In this document: piece after piece, positions 31,023-39,962 of the stretch | Position numbering within the stretch: position 1 is the stretch's first letter | How the letters are laid out: the number at the start of each line of letters is the position of its first letter | Source: Streptomyces sp. AC550_RSS872 | GTDB lineage: Bacteria; Actinomycetota; Actinomycetes; Streptomycetales; Streptomycetaceae | DNA length: 64,000 nt | Direction: 5' to 3' | Assembly: GCF_019049285.1 (NCBI RefSeq) | Contig: NZ_JAGMUL010000198.1 | Coordinates: 91,486-155,485, forward strand | Made by a program: the position numbers and the translations under genes | The notes under the pieces: model-generated | Told to the model about the DNA's origin: nothing | Databases searched by the model: none | The model's input: only the letters and a program-made list of their open reading frames with translations

Positions 31023-34010
31023 CTACTCGGCGCCCTGTTCCTCCACCACCTGAAGCATCTGTTCGGCCTCGGCCCGTCGTTCCCGCGCCGCCTCGTCGGC
31101 CTCGTCGTGGTCCTCGTACGCCGTCAGCACCGCACGCGCGCGTGCGGCGGCCCGCGCCGGGCGGCTCAGGTCGGCCTCCAGCCAGCCCGCGGCGAGTTCG
31201 GCGCCGGTGCGGCTGTGCAGCGCGTCGTCGCCGAGGGCGGCGAACACCGCGACGGCCTGGGTCACTTGGGCCAGGGCCGCCTCCAGGGCGGCCCGGATCG
31301 ACTCGTCCTCGGCGTCCTCCGTGGCCGAACGGGCGAGCAGGTCACTGAACTGCCGGTGGGTGTGGCCGAGTTCGGCGACCATGCGCCGGCGTGCCTCCTC
31401 GTCGTCCGCCGACTCCAGCGCCGCCGTGCATGCGCTGATCGCGCTCGCCATCAACGCGGACGCAGTGTCGTCCCCGCCGTCCCGGCCACCCGCGTCCCGG
31501 CCGCCCTCCGAGTCCGCCGGCCGCAGCGCCAGCCACGCGCGGGCGCGCAGGGAGCGGACGAGGCCGTGGACGTTGCCGAGCTCGCGCCACAGGGCGCCCG
31601 CACGCGCGTACGCCTGGTCGGCCTCGGTGTGCAGGCCCGCGTGGCCGAGGGACTCGGCGGCGAGGTGGGCGAGCGTGGCGTGGTCGTGCTGTTCGGGCCA
31701 GTGCCGGGCGATCTCGGCGGCCTGAAGGCGGCGTTCGGCCGCCTCGCGGTGTTCGCCGAGCTCGCTCAGACAGTCGCCGAGCCACCACTGGGTCTGGACG
31801 ACCGCGCCGTCGCCGTGCATCTCGGCGGTCAGATCGGGCAGCGCCGACTCCAGGACCTCGGCGGCCTCGGCGAACCGTCCCTGCCGCAGCAGAAGCCCGC
31901 CGAGCTGTTGCCGCGCCCAGGCGCCCAGCGTCCGGCTCTCGCCCGCCTCGTCGGCCCAGTGCGCCGCCTCCAGCGCGTGCTCTGCGGCCTCCTCGGCCAG
32001 CCCCCGGCCGCCGAGCACCTCGGCCAGTTGGAGGTGCAGCTGGGCCCGCCCCGGCGCCTCCAGGTGCGGCCCGCCGTGCGCCAGGGCCGACCGCAGCGCC
32101 CGCTCGGCCTCCGCCGTGTCGCCGAGATGGTGCGCAAGACCGGCCAGCCGGGCCTCGTACTCCACCGCGAACCACGGCAGCCCCGCCCCGACGAACGCCG
32201 CCGAGGCCCGCGCGAACAGCTGCGCGGCCCGCTCCACGTCCCCGGCGAGCGCCGCCAGCTCCGCGAGTATGGCCTGCGCCTCCGCGGCCCGTGCGGCAAG
32301 TCGTACGTCGTCCCCGGCCTGTCCGTCGACGAGCGCCAGCACCTCACCGGCGGCGGCCTTGGCGTCGGCCAGGGCGGCCTCCTGCGTGGCGCCCTCCGCC
32401 TCGTGCACCCGCCGCATCAGAATCCGCGCCCGGCTCATCAGCACGGCCGCCGTCTGCCGTACGCCGGTGCCGTCCTCGGCGTACAGCGCGAGGACCCGGT
32501 CGTACAGGTCGGCGATCACCGCGAGGGCCTCGGGCACGTCGCCGGTGAGAGCGCGTACGTACGCTCCGCGCGCGCGTGCCGCCAGGGCCTCCCCCGGGTC
32601 GCCCGCCTCCGCGTACAGCCCGGCGGCCTCCTCGAACAGGGCGATGCCCTCCGGGCCCAGGTCCATCGCCTGGTGGTCGGCGATCTCCGCGCGGTCGCGG
32701 GCCGCCAGCTCGACGCCCTCGGCGGCCCGCGAGACGGCCGCCCAGGCCTCGATGGCGTGGGGCTGCAAGGTGTCCGACAGCCGGCGTGCCTCGATGAGGA
32801 GCGCGGCCAGGTCGGACTCCGCCGCCGGGCCCTGGGAACCGCCCGACGCGGTGGCCGCGGCGGGCGCGGGAGCCGCCGCCCCAGCGGGCCGTGCCGCCGC
32901 CGTACGCACCCCGAGCGGCAGCCGCTCCACCAGCGGCCGCTGGTCCATACGCGCGCGTGCCCGCTCGCTGACATGCGCAGTGCCGTTGCGACGGTCGAAG
33001 CCCGCCGCCAGTGCGAGGGCCTCCCCACGCGCGTGTGCGGCGAGTTCACGGGCGGTCCACTCACGGTCCGCCGGACCCGGGACCCGCTGATCGCCCAGTC
33101 CCAGCTCGCTCAGGCGGTCCATGAGGAGGGCCACCACGGCCATGAACTCCAGCTTGCTGCGCGGATGCCCGTCGTCCGTGAAGTACGCCGGCCGCTCCGC
33201 GAGCAGCTCCAGGCCGCGTGCCTCGTTGCCGCTGAGCGCGCAGAACTCCACGTGGTCCGCGTAGGTGCCGCGCATGCTCTCCATGGCCCGGACGAGCCGG
33301 AAACCCCGCAGATGGTGGGCGCGGGCCTCGTCCAGGCGTCCCAGGCGCAGCAGCGGCGCCAGGGACGACGCGAGCACGGTGTGCGGTTCATGGGCGCAGG
33401 TGAACTCGCCCGCCAGGACCGGCCCCCACAGCCGGATCGCTTCGGCGTCCCGGCCCCGCTCGGCCTGCCACCAGCCCTGCCCGTGCAGTTCGCACGCGTG
33501 GCAGTCGGCCATGCTGTCCCGGTCGGCGGCCAGCCAGGCGGCGTAGGCCCGCTCGGCGCGCGTCACGTCCCCGACATGCGCGGCCACGCTGAACTCGGCG
33601 CTGCGCACGGCACGTTCGGAGTGCCCGGCGAGCCGGTAGCGGTGCTCCATCTCGCCGAGCCACTTCTCGATCGAGGCGAGCGGGATGTGTGGTTGGTCGA
33701 GCATGCCGGACGACATCCACTTGAAGACCCAGTGCAGGGTGTGTGTCTCGTACTCGTCGAAGTCCTCGGGCCGCTCGTCCCACATGCGCAGCAGACGCGC
33801 GAAGGGGACGAACATCTTGTCCTTCTCGGAGCTGTAGTTGTAGACCTTCAGCTGGTGTCCGAGGGCCTCGATCACGGCGAGCGGGAGGTTCAGCTTCTCG
33901 GCCTCGGCGAGCAGCTGCTCCGCGCGCGCGTTGCGGGCCGCACCCTCCGGCTCCTCGGAGTTGTCCGCCATCGCCCGGCGCAGCGAGTCGAAGTCCGTGA
34001 CGTCGCTCAT
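31023..34010 (-). CDS. large TPR-repeat protein linked to an HSP90-like chaperone
   Basis: A 995-residue, Ala/Glu/Leu-rich, all-helical protein. Residues ~1-330 form a conserved N-terminal part (LHWVFKWMSSGMLDQPHIPL, HACELHGQGWWQAERGRDAE). Residues ~350-995 show regular 34-residue-like TPR/Sel1-type helix pairs (AERALRSALAHGG, EAAEHALEAAHWADEAGE), with an Ala/Pro linker near residues 370-385. No signal peptide or TM. ATG 34008-34010 overlaps the upstream chaperone stop as ATGA and has GAGGAGGG before it, so both proteins are made together. Role likely as scaffold or co-chaperone; this is inferred from context. Confidence 0.8.
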   Translation of the reverse strand: MSDVTDFDSLRRAMADNSEEPEGAARNARAEQLLAEAEKLNLPLAVIEALGHQLKVYNYSSEKDKMFVPFARLLRMWDERPEDFDEYETHTLHWVFKWMSSGMLDQPHIPLASIEKWLGEMEHRYRLAGHSERAVRSAEFSVAAHVGDVTRAERAYAAWLAADRDSMADCHACELHGQGWWQAERGRDAEAIRLWGPVLAGEFTCAHEPHTVLASSLAPLLRLGRLDEARAHHLRGFRLVRAMESMRGTYADHVEFCALSGNEARGLELLAERPAYFTDDGHPRSKLEFMAVVALLMDRLSELGLGDQRVPGPADREWTARELAAHARGEALALAAGFDRRNGTAHVSERARARMDQRPLVERLPLGVRTAAARPAGAAAPAPAAATASGGSQGPAAESDLAALLIEARRLSDTLQPHAIEAWAAVSRAAEGVELAARDRAEIADHQAMDLGPEGIALFEEAAGLYAEAGDPGEALAARARGAYVRALTGDVPEALAVIADLYDRVLALYAEDGTGVRQTAAVLMSRARILMRRVHEAEGATQEAALADAKAAAGEVLALVDGQAGDDVRLAARAAEAQAILAELAALAGDVERAAQLFARASAAFVGAGLPWFAVEYEARLAGLAHHLGDTAEAERALRSALAHGGPHLEAPGRAQLHLQLAEVLGGRGLAEEAAEHALEAAHWADEAGESRTLGAWARQQLGGLLLRQGRFAEAAEVLESALPDLTAEMHGDGAVVQTQWWLGDCLSELGEHREAAERRLQAAEIARHWPEQHDHATLAHLAAESLGHAGLHTEADQAYARAGALWRELGNVHGLVRSLRARAWLALRPADSEGGRDAGGRDGGDDTASALMASAISACTAALESADDEEARRRMVAELGHTHRQFSDLLARSATEDAEDESIRAALEAALAQVTQAVAVFAALGDDALHSRTGAELAAGWLEADLSRPARAAARARAVLTAYEDHDEADEAARERRAEAEQMLQVVEEQGAE

Positions 34011-35845
34011 CGGCGGCCCTCCTCGCCGTTCGTGGCCCACTCCAGCAGGCCGATGAAGGCCCGGTTCAGCAGCGCGGAGTCCGCGGGCCTGAGCGGGCGC
34101 TGCGCCATCAGCAGGGCCTGCCCGTACAGGGACTCGGTGGCGGTGCCGATCAGCTCCGGGTCGCCCAGGGAACTGATCCGCCGGATCAGCGGGTTGAGGT
34201 GGTTGAGCACGAGACGCGCGCGTGGCGCGCTGCCGCGCAGCGAGCCGAGGATGCCCGCCCACAGGTCGTCGGCCTGCTCCTCGGCCTCCGCGCGGGCCTG
34301 CTCGTGCCGGGCCGCCCGGTCGTCGAGGTGCAGCGCGGGCACGGACAGCGGGTGGAAGGCGCGCAGGACGACGTCACAGCCCAGCGGGTCGAGCTTCGCC
34401 CGCGCGGCCGCCAGGAAGCCCGACAGGGCCAGCTCCTCGGCCGGGTCGACCGCGTCCAGATGCGCGGTCACGGTGTCGGCGTCCAGCTCGGCGACGACCG
34501 TCCCCGGCCGCACCGAGGGCAGCGCCTCGACCAGCTCGCTGTCGTACGTGTAACCGCCGTTGATCACCCCGACGCCCTGCGCGGACGCGATCGGCGCGAC
34601 CTGCCGGTACTCCTCGACGGTCCGCGTGAAGTGCACCACCGGGTGCCGCTGCGCGAACTCCTCCAGGGACAGCCGCCCGTCGGTCGTCTCGAACGGCAGC
34701 CACGGCAGCATCGTCCGCAGCATCTCCTTGTCGTGCCGTGCGAGCGACTTCACCCCCAGGTGGTGCACGGCCAGGAAGGCCGCCAGCCGCTCCGGATCAC
34801 CGGCCGCCAGGCCCGTCAGCCAGGACCGAATCCGTTCGCCGAGCGCCTCCCGCACGGCCGCCAGTGTCTCGTCCTCGTACAGCGACTCGCGCGATGCGGT
34901 GGGCCGCAGACTGTCCGTGTCGAGCACACAGCGCACGAAGAACGCCCAGTCGGGCAGCAGCTGTTCGGCGCGCTCGGTCAGCAGCATGCCCTTGAGGTGG
35001 ACGCGATGACCCGCCCGCTGGGCCGGGCTGACCGACGAGGGAAGGACGTACGCCACGCCACGGATCCCCGCGAGCGGCACGTCCAGGTCGATCGAGTCCA
35101 GCGGGGTGAAGCCGAACAGGTCGTGACAGTGCCGCGCCAGGGCCACCCTGCGGTTGGCGGGGGAGGGGTACGGCCGGTCCCAGGGCGCGGGCAGGTCGGT
35201 GACCGCCTCGCCGCCGACCCGGACGTCGTACGGCAGCAGCGAGCCGAAGTCCCGCGCCAGCGCCAGCACCCGGTCCTCGGCCAGCCACTCGGCGGCCCCG
35301 GCCCGCGCCACCAGGTGCACGGTGGTGCCCGGTTCGGTGCGGGCGTCGTCCGGCAGCGTCCGCACGGTGTACGAGCCGTCGTCCGTCGCCGTCCACTCCA
35401 CGGGCGCTGCGTCCGGCGTACGGGAGCTGCGGCTGACCACCCGGATCCGCTCGGCGACCACGAAACAGGCCAGCAGTCCGATGCCGAACTGCCCCAGGAA
35501 GTCGGACCGCGCCTCCTGAAGCCCCTCGGCACGCTTGGAGCTGCGCCCGATGGTCGCGAGGAGGCTGTGCACGTCCGCCTCGGTGAGCCCGACGCCGGAG
35601 TCCTCGACCCGCAGGGCGCCCGCCTCGGCGTACAGCCGTACCACGGCGGGCGCGCCCGGCTCCTCGGCGCGTCTGGCGGTGATGGCGTCGACGGCGTTCT
35701 GAAGCAGCTCGCGCAGGTAGACCTTCGGGCTGGAGTAGAGATGGTGGGAGAGCAGGTCCACCAGACCACGCAGGTCGACCTGGAACGTATGAGGTGACTG
35801 GGGCGGCTGAGGTGCCTGGGATGACTGTGAGGTCTGGGAGTCCAT
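34007..35845 (-). CDS. HSP90/HtpG family ATPase
   Basis: HSP90-family protein of 612 residues (GTG 35851 adds two). The GHKL ATPase is complete: LRELLQNAVDAI (Mg-binding Asn), RVEDSGVGLTEADVHSL, ATIGRSSK and GQFGIGLLACFVV. A middle domain (DSIDLDVPLAGIRGVAYVLP, FFVRCVLDTDSLRPTASRES) and a shorter C-terminal dimerisation region follow. The length is close to HtpG, but the sequence is divergent, and the N-terminal ~20 residues are a Gln/Ser/Pro-rich leader. Transcribed ahead of and overlapping the TPR gene. No client is evident. Confidence 0.9.
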   Translation of the reverse strand: MDSQTSQSSQAPQPPQSPHTFQVDLRGLVDLLSHHLYSSPKVYLRELLQNAVDAITARRAEEPGAPAVVRLYAEAGALRVEDSGVGLTEADVHSLLATIGRSSKRAEGLQEARSDFLGQFGIGLLACFVVAERIRVVSRSSRTPDAAPVEWTATDDGSYTVRTLPDDARTEPGTTVHLVARAGAAEWLAEDRVLALARDFGSLLPYDVRVGGEAVTDLPAPWDRPYPSPANRRVALARHCHDLFGFTPLDSIDLDVPLAGIRGVAYVLPSSVSPAQRAGHRVHLKGMLLTERAEQLLPDWAFFVRCVLDTDSLRPTASRESLYEDETLAAVREALGERIRSWLTGLAAGDPERLAAFLAVHHLGVKSLARHDKEMLRTMLPWLPFETTDGRLSLEEFAQRHPVVHFTRTVEEYRQVAPIASAQGVGVINGGYTYDSELVEALPSVRPGTVVAELDADTVTAHLDAVDPAEELALSGFLAAARAKLDPLGCDVVLRAFHPLSVPALHLDDRAARHEQARAEAEEQADDLWAGILGSLRGSAPRARLVLNHLNPLIRRISSLGDPELIGTATESLYGQALLMAQRPLRPADSALLNRAFIGLLEWATNGEEGRR

Positions 35846-36034
35846 CGTCACGGCGCCGTTGGGGGGCTTGGCGACGGCGCGGGGTCGGGCGGTCCCGGTG
35901 AGGCGGTGACCGCGAAAGGATGGCCGGAGCGCGCCATCCTAGAGCCGAAACGAAACGTCTGACCAGGGGTTTCCGGGACGTTTACCGGGACGGGGGCCGC
36001 GACCTCTACGGCATTGTCAGTGCGGTGGTGTGGA

Positions 36035-39000
36035 ATGGATCTCGTGCCCGCACTGGAAGAACCACTGAAGAAAGTGCTCGGCCCTCCCACCGCCAAGGTG
36101 ATGGCCGAGCACCTCGGCCTGCACACCGTCGGCGACCTCCTGCACCACTACCCGCGCAGATACGAGGAGCGCGGCCAGCTCACACACCTGGCCGACCTCC
36201 CCATGGACGAGCACGTGACGGTGGTCGCCATGGTCGCCGACGCCCGCCTGCACACCTTCGCCTCATCGAAGGCCCCCCGCGGCAAGGGCCAGCGCCTCGA
36301 AGTCACGATCACGGACGGCAGCGGCCGCCTCCAACTGGTCTTCTTCGGCAACGGCGTTCACAAGCCCCACAAGGAGCTCCTGCCGGGCACCCGGGCGATG
36401 TTCGCGGGCAAGGTCTCCGTCTTCAACCGCCGACTGCAACTGGCACACCCGGCGTACGAGTTGCTGCGCGGTGCCGACGACGAGGCGGTGGAGACGGTCG
36501 AGACCTGGGCCGGCGCCCTGATCCCGATCTACCCCGCCACCGCCAAACTGGAGTCCTGGAAGATCGGCAAGGCCATCCAGACGGTCCTGCCCAGCGCCCA
36601 GGAAGCCGTCGACCCCCTCCCGGACACCCTCCGCGCGGGCCGCGGCCTGGTCACCCTCCCCGAGGCCCTCCTCAAGATCCACCGCCCGCACACCAGGGCC
36701 GACATCGACGACGCCCGCTCCCGCCTCAAATGGGACGAGGCCTTCGTCCTCCAGGTAGCCCTGGCCCGCCGCCGCCACGCCGACGCCCAACTTCCCGCGG
36801 TGGCCCGCAAACCCAAGCCGGACGGCCTCCTGACGTCCTTCGACGACCGCCTCCCCTTCACCCTCACCGAGGGCCAGCAGAAGGTGTCGAGGGAGATCTT
36901 CGACGATCTCGCCACCGAACACCCGATGCACCGGCTGCTCCAGGGCGAGGTCGGATCGGGCAAGGCTCAGCCCCTCGACTCGCTCGTGCTCACACCTGCC
37001 GGTTTCCGCCGTATGGGGGACTTGAAGGTGAGGGACGAAGTCGTCGTGCCGGACGGCGGGATCGCCTTGATCGACGGTGTCTTTCCACAAGGAGAGCGTG
37101 ATGTCTGGCGGCTGGTCCTGTCGGACGGGAGCTCCGTCGAGTGCGACGACGAGCATCTGTGGATCGTCGGCACGAGTTGCGGATGGCATCGTGGCCAGGC
37201 TCCCAAGGTCATGACCACTCGGGTGATCCGCCTGGACACATTCGAGGCCAACGGGTCCTCCAAATGGTACCTTCCGGCAGCCACGCCGGTTGATCTCGGT
37301 AGCGACTCGGGATTGCCTCTCGATCCGTATCTGTTCGGTCTGCTCCTCGGAGACGGCTCATTCCGCCACAACCTGCGTCTGTCCACCATCGACGACGAGA
37401 TCCGTGACGCTGTGGCGACAACTGTGGCGCCCGAATGCCGACTGGGCCGGGTGAGGGGTTCTCGCTGTGACTTCACGATCCAACTGGCACGGCGGGCCGG
37501 AGGAATCCGTAACCCTGTGATCCAAACCCTGCGGGACTTGAACCTGTGGGGCGTGACTTCGCACGGGAAATTCGTTCCCGACGAGTTCAAGAACACTTCG
37601 ATCAAGAACCGTCTCGCTCTGTTGCAGGGGCTTTTGGACACCGATGGCACCATCGACGCGGACGGCTGGAGCATTTCGCTCCGCTCAGCCTCGCGCAGGC
37701 TCGCGGACGACGTCGCCTGGCTGGTGCGTTCGCTCGGCGGCCGGGCGCGTGTTCTGCCGAAGGAAGTCGCCTTCAATGTCTCGGTGGTGCTACCCGACGA
37801 ATACGCCCCTTTCAGGCTCACCCGTAAGGCAGATCGCGTACGCCCACGGCCCAAATACGACACCTTCCGGCGAGGAATCCGGGGGGTCGAGTACGTGGGG
37901 CGAAAGCCGGTCCAGTGCATCAGCGTCGCCCACCCGAGCCATGCCTACATCACCGACAACTTCACGGTGACCCACAACACGATGGTGGCCCTCCGCGCCA
38001 TGCTCGCCGTAGTCGACGCCGGCGGTCAGGCCGCCATGCTCGCGCCCACCGAAGTCCTGGCCCAGCAGCATCACCGCTCGATCGTCGAGATGATGGGCGA
38101 GCTGGCCGAGGGCGGGATGCTGGGCGGCGCCGAGCAGGCCACCAAGGTGGTGCTGCTGACCGGCTCCATGGGCGCGGCCGCCCGCCGTCAGGCCCTGCTC
38201 GACCTGGTCACGGCGGACGCCGGGATCGTGATCGGCACGCATGCGCTGATCGAGGACAAGGTGCAGTTCCACGACCTCGGCCTGGTCGTGGTCGACGAGC
38301 AGCACCGCTTCGGCGTCGAGCAGCGCGACGCCCTGCGCGGCAAGGGCAAGCAGCCCCCGCACCTGCTGGTCATGACCGCGACCCCCATCCCACGCACGGT
38401 CGCCATGACCGTCTTCGGCGACCTGGAGACCTCGGTCCTCGACCAGCTCCCGGCCGGCCGCTCCCCGATCGCCAGCCATGTCGTCCCGGCCGCCGACAAG
38501 CCTCACTTCCTGGCCCGCGCCTGGGAGCGGGTGCGAGAAGAGGTCGGCAACGGCCACCAGGCGTACGTCGTCTGCCCCCGCATCGGCGACGAGGAGGACG
38601 ACCCCAAGAAGGCCGGCAAGAAGAAGTCCGCCGAGGACGAGGCCGAGAAGCGCCCCCCGCTCGCCGTCCTGGAGGTGGCCGACCAACTCGCCAAGGGCCC
38701 CCTCCAAGGCCTGAGCGTCGAGGTGCTGCACGGCCGTATGCACCCCGACGACAAGGACGCCGTCATGCGCCGCTTCGCCGCCGGTGAGACCGACGTCCTG
38801 GTCGCCACGACGGTCATCGAGGTCGGGGTGAACGTCCCCAACGCCACCGCGATGGTGATCATGGACGCCGACCGCTTCGGTGTCTCCCAGCTCCACCAGC
38901 TGCGCGGCCGAGTGGGCCGCGGCTCCGCCCCCGGCCTCTGCCTCCTGGTCACCGAGATGCCGGAGGCCAGCGCGGCCCGCCAGCGCCTCACCGCGGTCGC

Positions 39001-39265
39001 CTCCACCCTCGACGGCTTCGAACTCTCCCGCATCGACCTGGAACAGCGCCGCGAGGGCGACGTCCTGGGCCAGGCCCAGTCGGGCGCCCGTACTTCGCTG
39101 CGGGTCCTCGCCGTGATCGAGGACGAGGAGATCATCGCGGAGGCGAGGGACGAGGCGGCGGCGCTGGTGGCGGCGGATCCGGAGCTGGAGCACCTCCCGG
39201 GCCTGCGCACAGCCTTGGACGCCCTCTTGGACGAGGAAAGGGAGCAGTACTTGGAAAAGGGGTGA
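36035..39265 (+). CDS. recG: ATP-dependent DNA helicase RecG containing an in-frame intein
   Basis: RecG remodels stalled forks and branched DNA. The precursor is 1076 residues from ATG 36035 (GTG 36020 also possible). Removing the 338-residue intein leaves 738 residues, normal for RecG. N-extein: wedge/OB region, then GEVGSGK at residues 304-310. C-extein: TMVALRAMLAVVDAGGQAAM, LAPTEVLAQQHH, DEQHRFGV, TATPIPRT, and the C-terminal RGRVGRGS and LEQRREGDVLGQAQSGARTS motifs. The Walker A Thr is the +1 residue after the intein, so no ATPase is possible until splicing. Neighbours rsmD and coaD are the usual ones. Confidence 0.95.
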   Translation: MDLVPALEEPLKKVLGPPTAKVMAEHLGLHTVGDLLHHYPRRYEERGQLTHLADLPMDEHVTVVAMVADARLHTFASSKAPRGKGQRLEVTITDGSGRLQLVFFGNGVHKPHKELLPGTRAMFAGKVSVFNRRLQLAHPAYELLRGADDEAVETVETWAGALIPIYPATAKLESWKIGKAIQTVLPSAQEAVDPLPDTLRAGRGLVTLPEALLKIHRPHTRADIDDARSRLKWDEAFVLQVALARRRHADAQLPAVARKPKPDGLLTSFDDRLPFTLTEGQQKVSREIFDDLATEHPMHRLLQGEVGSGKAQPLDSLVLTPAGFRRMGDLKVRDEVVVPDGGIALIDGVFPQGERDVWRLVLSDGSSVECDDEHLWIVGTSCGWHRGQAPKVMTTRVIRLDTFEANGSSKWYLPAATPVDLGSDSGLPLDPYLFGLLLGDGSFRHNLRLSTIDDEIRDAVATTVAPECRLGRVRGSRCDFTIQLARRAGGIRNPVIQTLRDLNLWGVTSHGKFVPDEFKNTSIKNRLALLQGLLDTDGTIDADGWSISLRSASRRLADDVAWLVRSLGGRARVLPKEVAFNVSVVLPDEYAPFRLTRKADRVRPRPKYDTFRRGIRGVEYVGRKPVQCISVAHPSHAYITDNFTVTHNTMVALRAMLAVVDAGGQAAMLAPTEVLAQQHHRSIVEMMGELAEGGMLGGAEQATKVVLLTGSMGAAARRQALLDLVTADAGIVIGTHALIEDKVQFHDLGLVVVDEQHRFGVEQRDALRGKGKQPPHLLVMTATPIPRTVAMTVFGDLETSVLDQLPAGRSPIASHVVPAADKPHFLARAWERVREEVGNGHQAYVVCPRIGDEEDDPKKAGKKKSAEDEAEKRPPLAVLEVADQLAKGPLQGLSVEVLHGRMHPDDKDAVMRRFAAGETDVLVATTVIEVGVNVPNATAMVIMDADRFGVSQLHQLRGRVGRGSAPGLCLLVTEMPEASAARQRLTAVASTLDGFELSRIDLEQRREGDVLGQAQSGARTSLRVLAVIEDEEIIAEARDEAAALVAADPELEHLPGLRTALDALLDEEREQYLEKG
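36965..37978 (+). mobile_element. class 3-type intein with LAGLIDADG homing endonuclease, in the recG Walker A motif
   Basis: A 338-residue insertion between GSGK and T of RecG. It begins with Ala (AQPLDSLVLTPAGF) instead of Cys/Ser, which excludes the class 1 mechanism. The class 3 WCT set is present: Trp66 in block B (ECDDEHLWIV), Cys318 at block F position 4 (PVQCISVAHPSHAY), and Thr336 in the block G sequence VTHN, ending His337-Asn338, with extein Thr as +1. Two dodecapeptides, YLFGLLLGDG (Asp130) and LLQGLLDTDG (Asp227), indicate an intact homing endonuclease. Sampled 60-base rows inside have 52-62% G+C versus 68% and 80% in two flanking rows, suggesting horizontal origin. Confidence 0.93.
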
Positions 39266-39272
39266 GGAGGAG

Positions 39273-39305
39273 CGCCCTTTCAGGGGCGCGGGGAACTGCG
39301 CGACC
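39273..39305. repeat. half of the dispersed GCGCAGTTCCCC-type repeat
   Basis: CAGGGGCGCGGGGAACTGCG followed by CGACCAGCCAC lies between recG and rsmD. It matches the right arm at 432-452 and the 17140-17170 segment, including the trailing CGACCAGCC. GCGCCC just before it can form a short hairpin. Confidence 0.7.
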
Positions 39306-39348
39306 AGCCACACTGATACCTAAAGCCGCCCACAACCAAGGACCACAG

Positions 39349-39936
39349 ATGACCCGCGTGATCGCCGGCGCAGCCGGCGGACGTCGTCTAGCCGTACCAC
39401 CCGGCACGGGAACCCGACCTACATCGGACCGAGCACGCGAAGGTCTCTTCTCCACCTGGCAGTCGCTCCTGGGCGGCCCGCTGGACGGCGAGCGCGTCCT
39501 CGACCTCTACGCCGGTTCAGGAGCCGTCGGCCTGGAGGCCCTCTCCCGCGGCGCCGGCCACACCCTCCTCGTGGAGGCGGACGCAAGAGCCGCCCGCGTG
39601 GTCCGCGAGAACGTCAAGAACCTCGGCCTCCCCGGCGCCGAGGTGAGGTCGGGCAAAGCCGAACAGATCATCCAGACCCCGGCACCGACCGAGCCGTACG
39701 ACCTCGTCTTCCTGGACCCTCCGTACCGAGTCACAGATCACGATCTTCGCGAGATTCTGCTCACACTCCGCTCAGGGGGCTGGCTCGCGCCGGAGGCACT
39801 CGTCACCGTGGAGCGCAGCACCAGAGGTGGCGAATTCCGTTGGCCGGACGGTTTCGAAGCGATCCGGGCCCGTCGTTACGGTGAGGGAACGTTTTGGTAC
39901 GGTCGCGCCGCCTCCACGTGCGAAGACGCACGATGA
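39349..39936 (+). CDS. rsmD: 16S rRNA (guanine966-N2)-methyltransferase
   Basis: RsmD of 195 residues, methylating G966 of 16S rRNA during 30S assembly. RVIAGAAGGRRLAVPPG and RPTSDRAREGLFSTW at the N-terminus, the SAM-binding DLYAGSGAVGLEALSRGA, and the catalytic FLDPPYRV (DPPY) are all present. Start ATG 39349 gives the standard MTRVIAGxxGG. It is separated from recG by a repeat-bearing spacer and from coaD by 26 bp. Confidence 0.94.
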   Translation: MTRVIAGAAGGRRLAVPPGTGTRPTSDRAREGLFSTWQSLLGGPLDGERVLDLYAGSGAVGLEALSRGAGHTLLVEADARAARVVRENVKNLGLPGAEVRSGKAEQIIQTPAPTEPYDLVFLDPPYRVTDHDLREILLTLRSGGWLAPEALVTVERSTRGGEFRWPDGFEAIRARRYGEGTFWYGRAASTCEDAR

Positions 39937-39962
39937 CCGGACTCGAGAGCGAGGGATCACCA

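Noticed and set aside
36965..37978. RecG insert as an inserted restriction or LAGLIDADG gene rather than an intein
   Set aside because: The insert is in frame at both ends, has splicing blocks A, B, F and G, and leaves a perfect GSGKT Walker A when removed.
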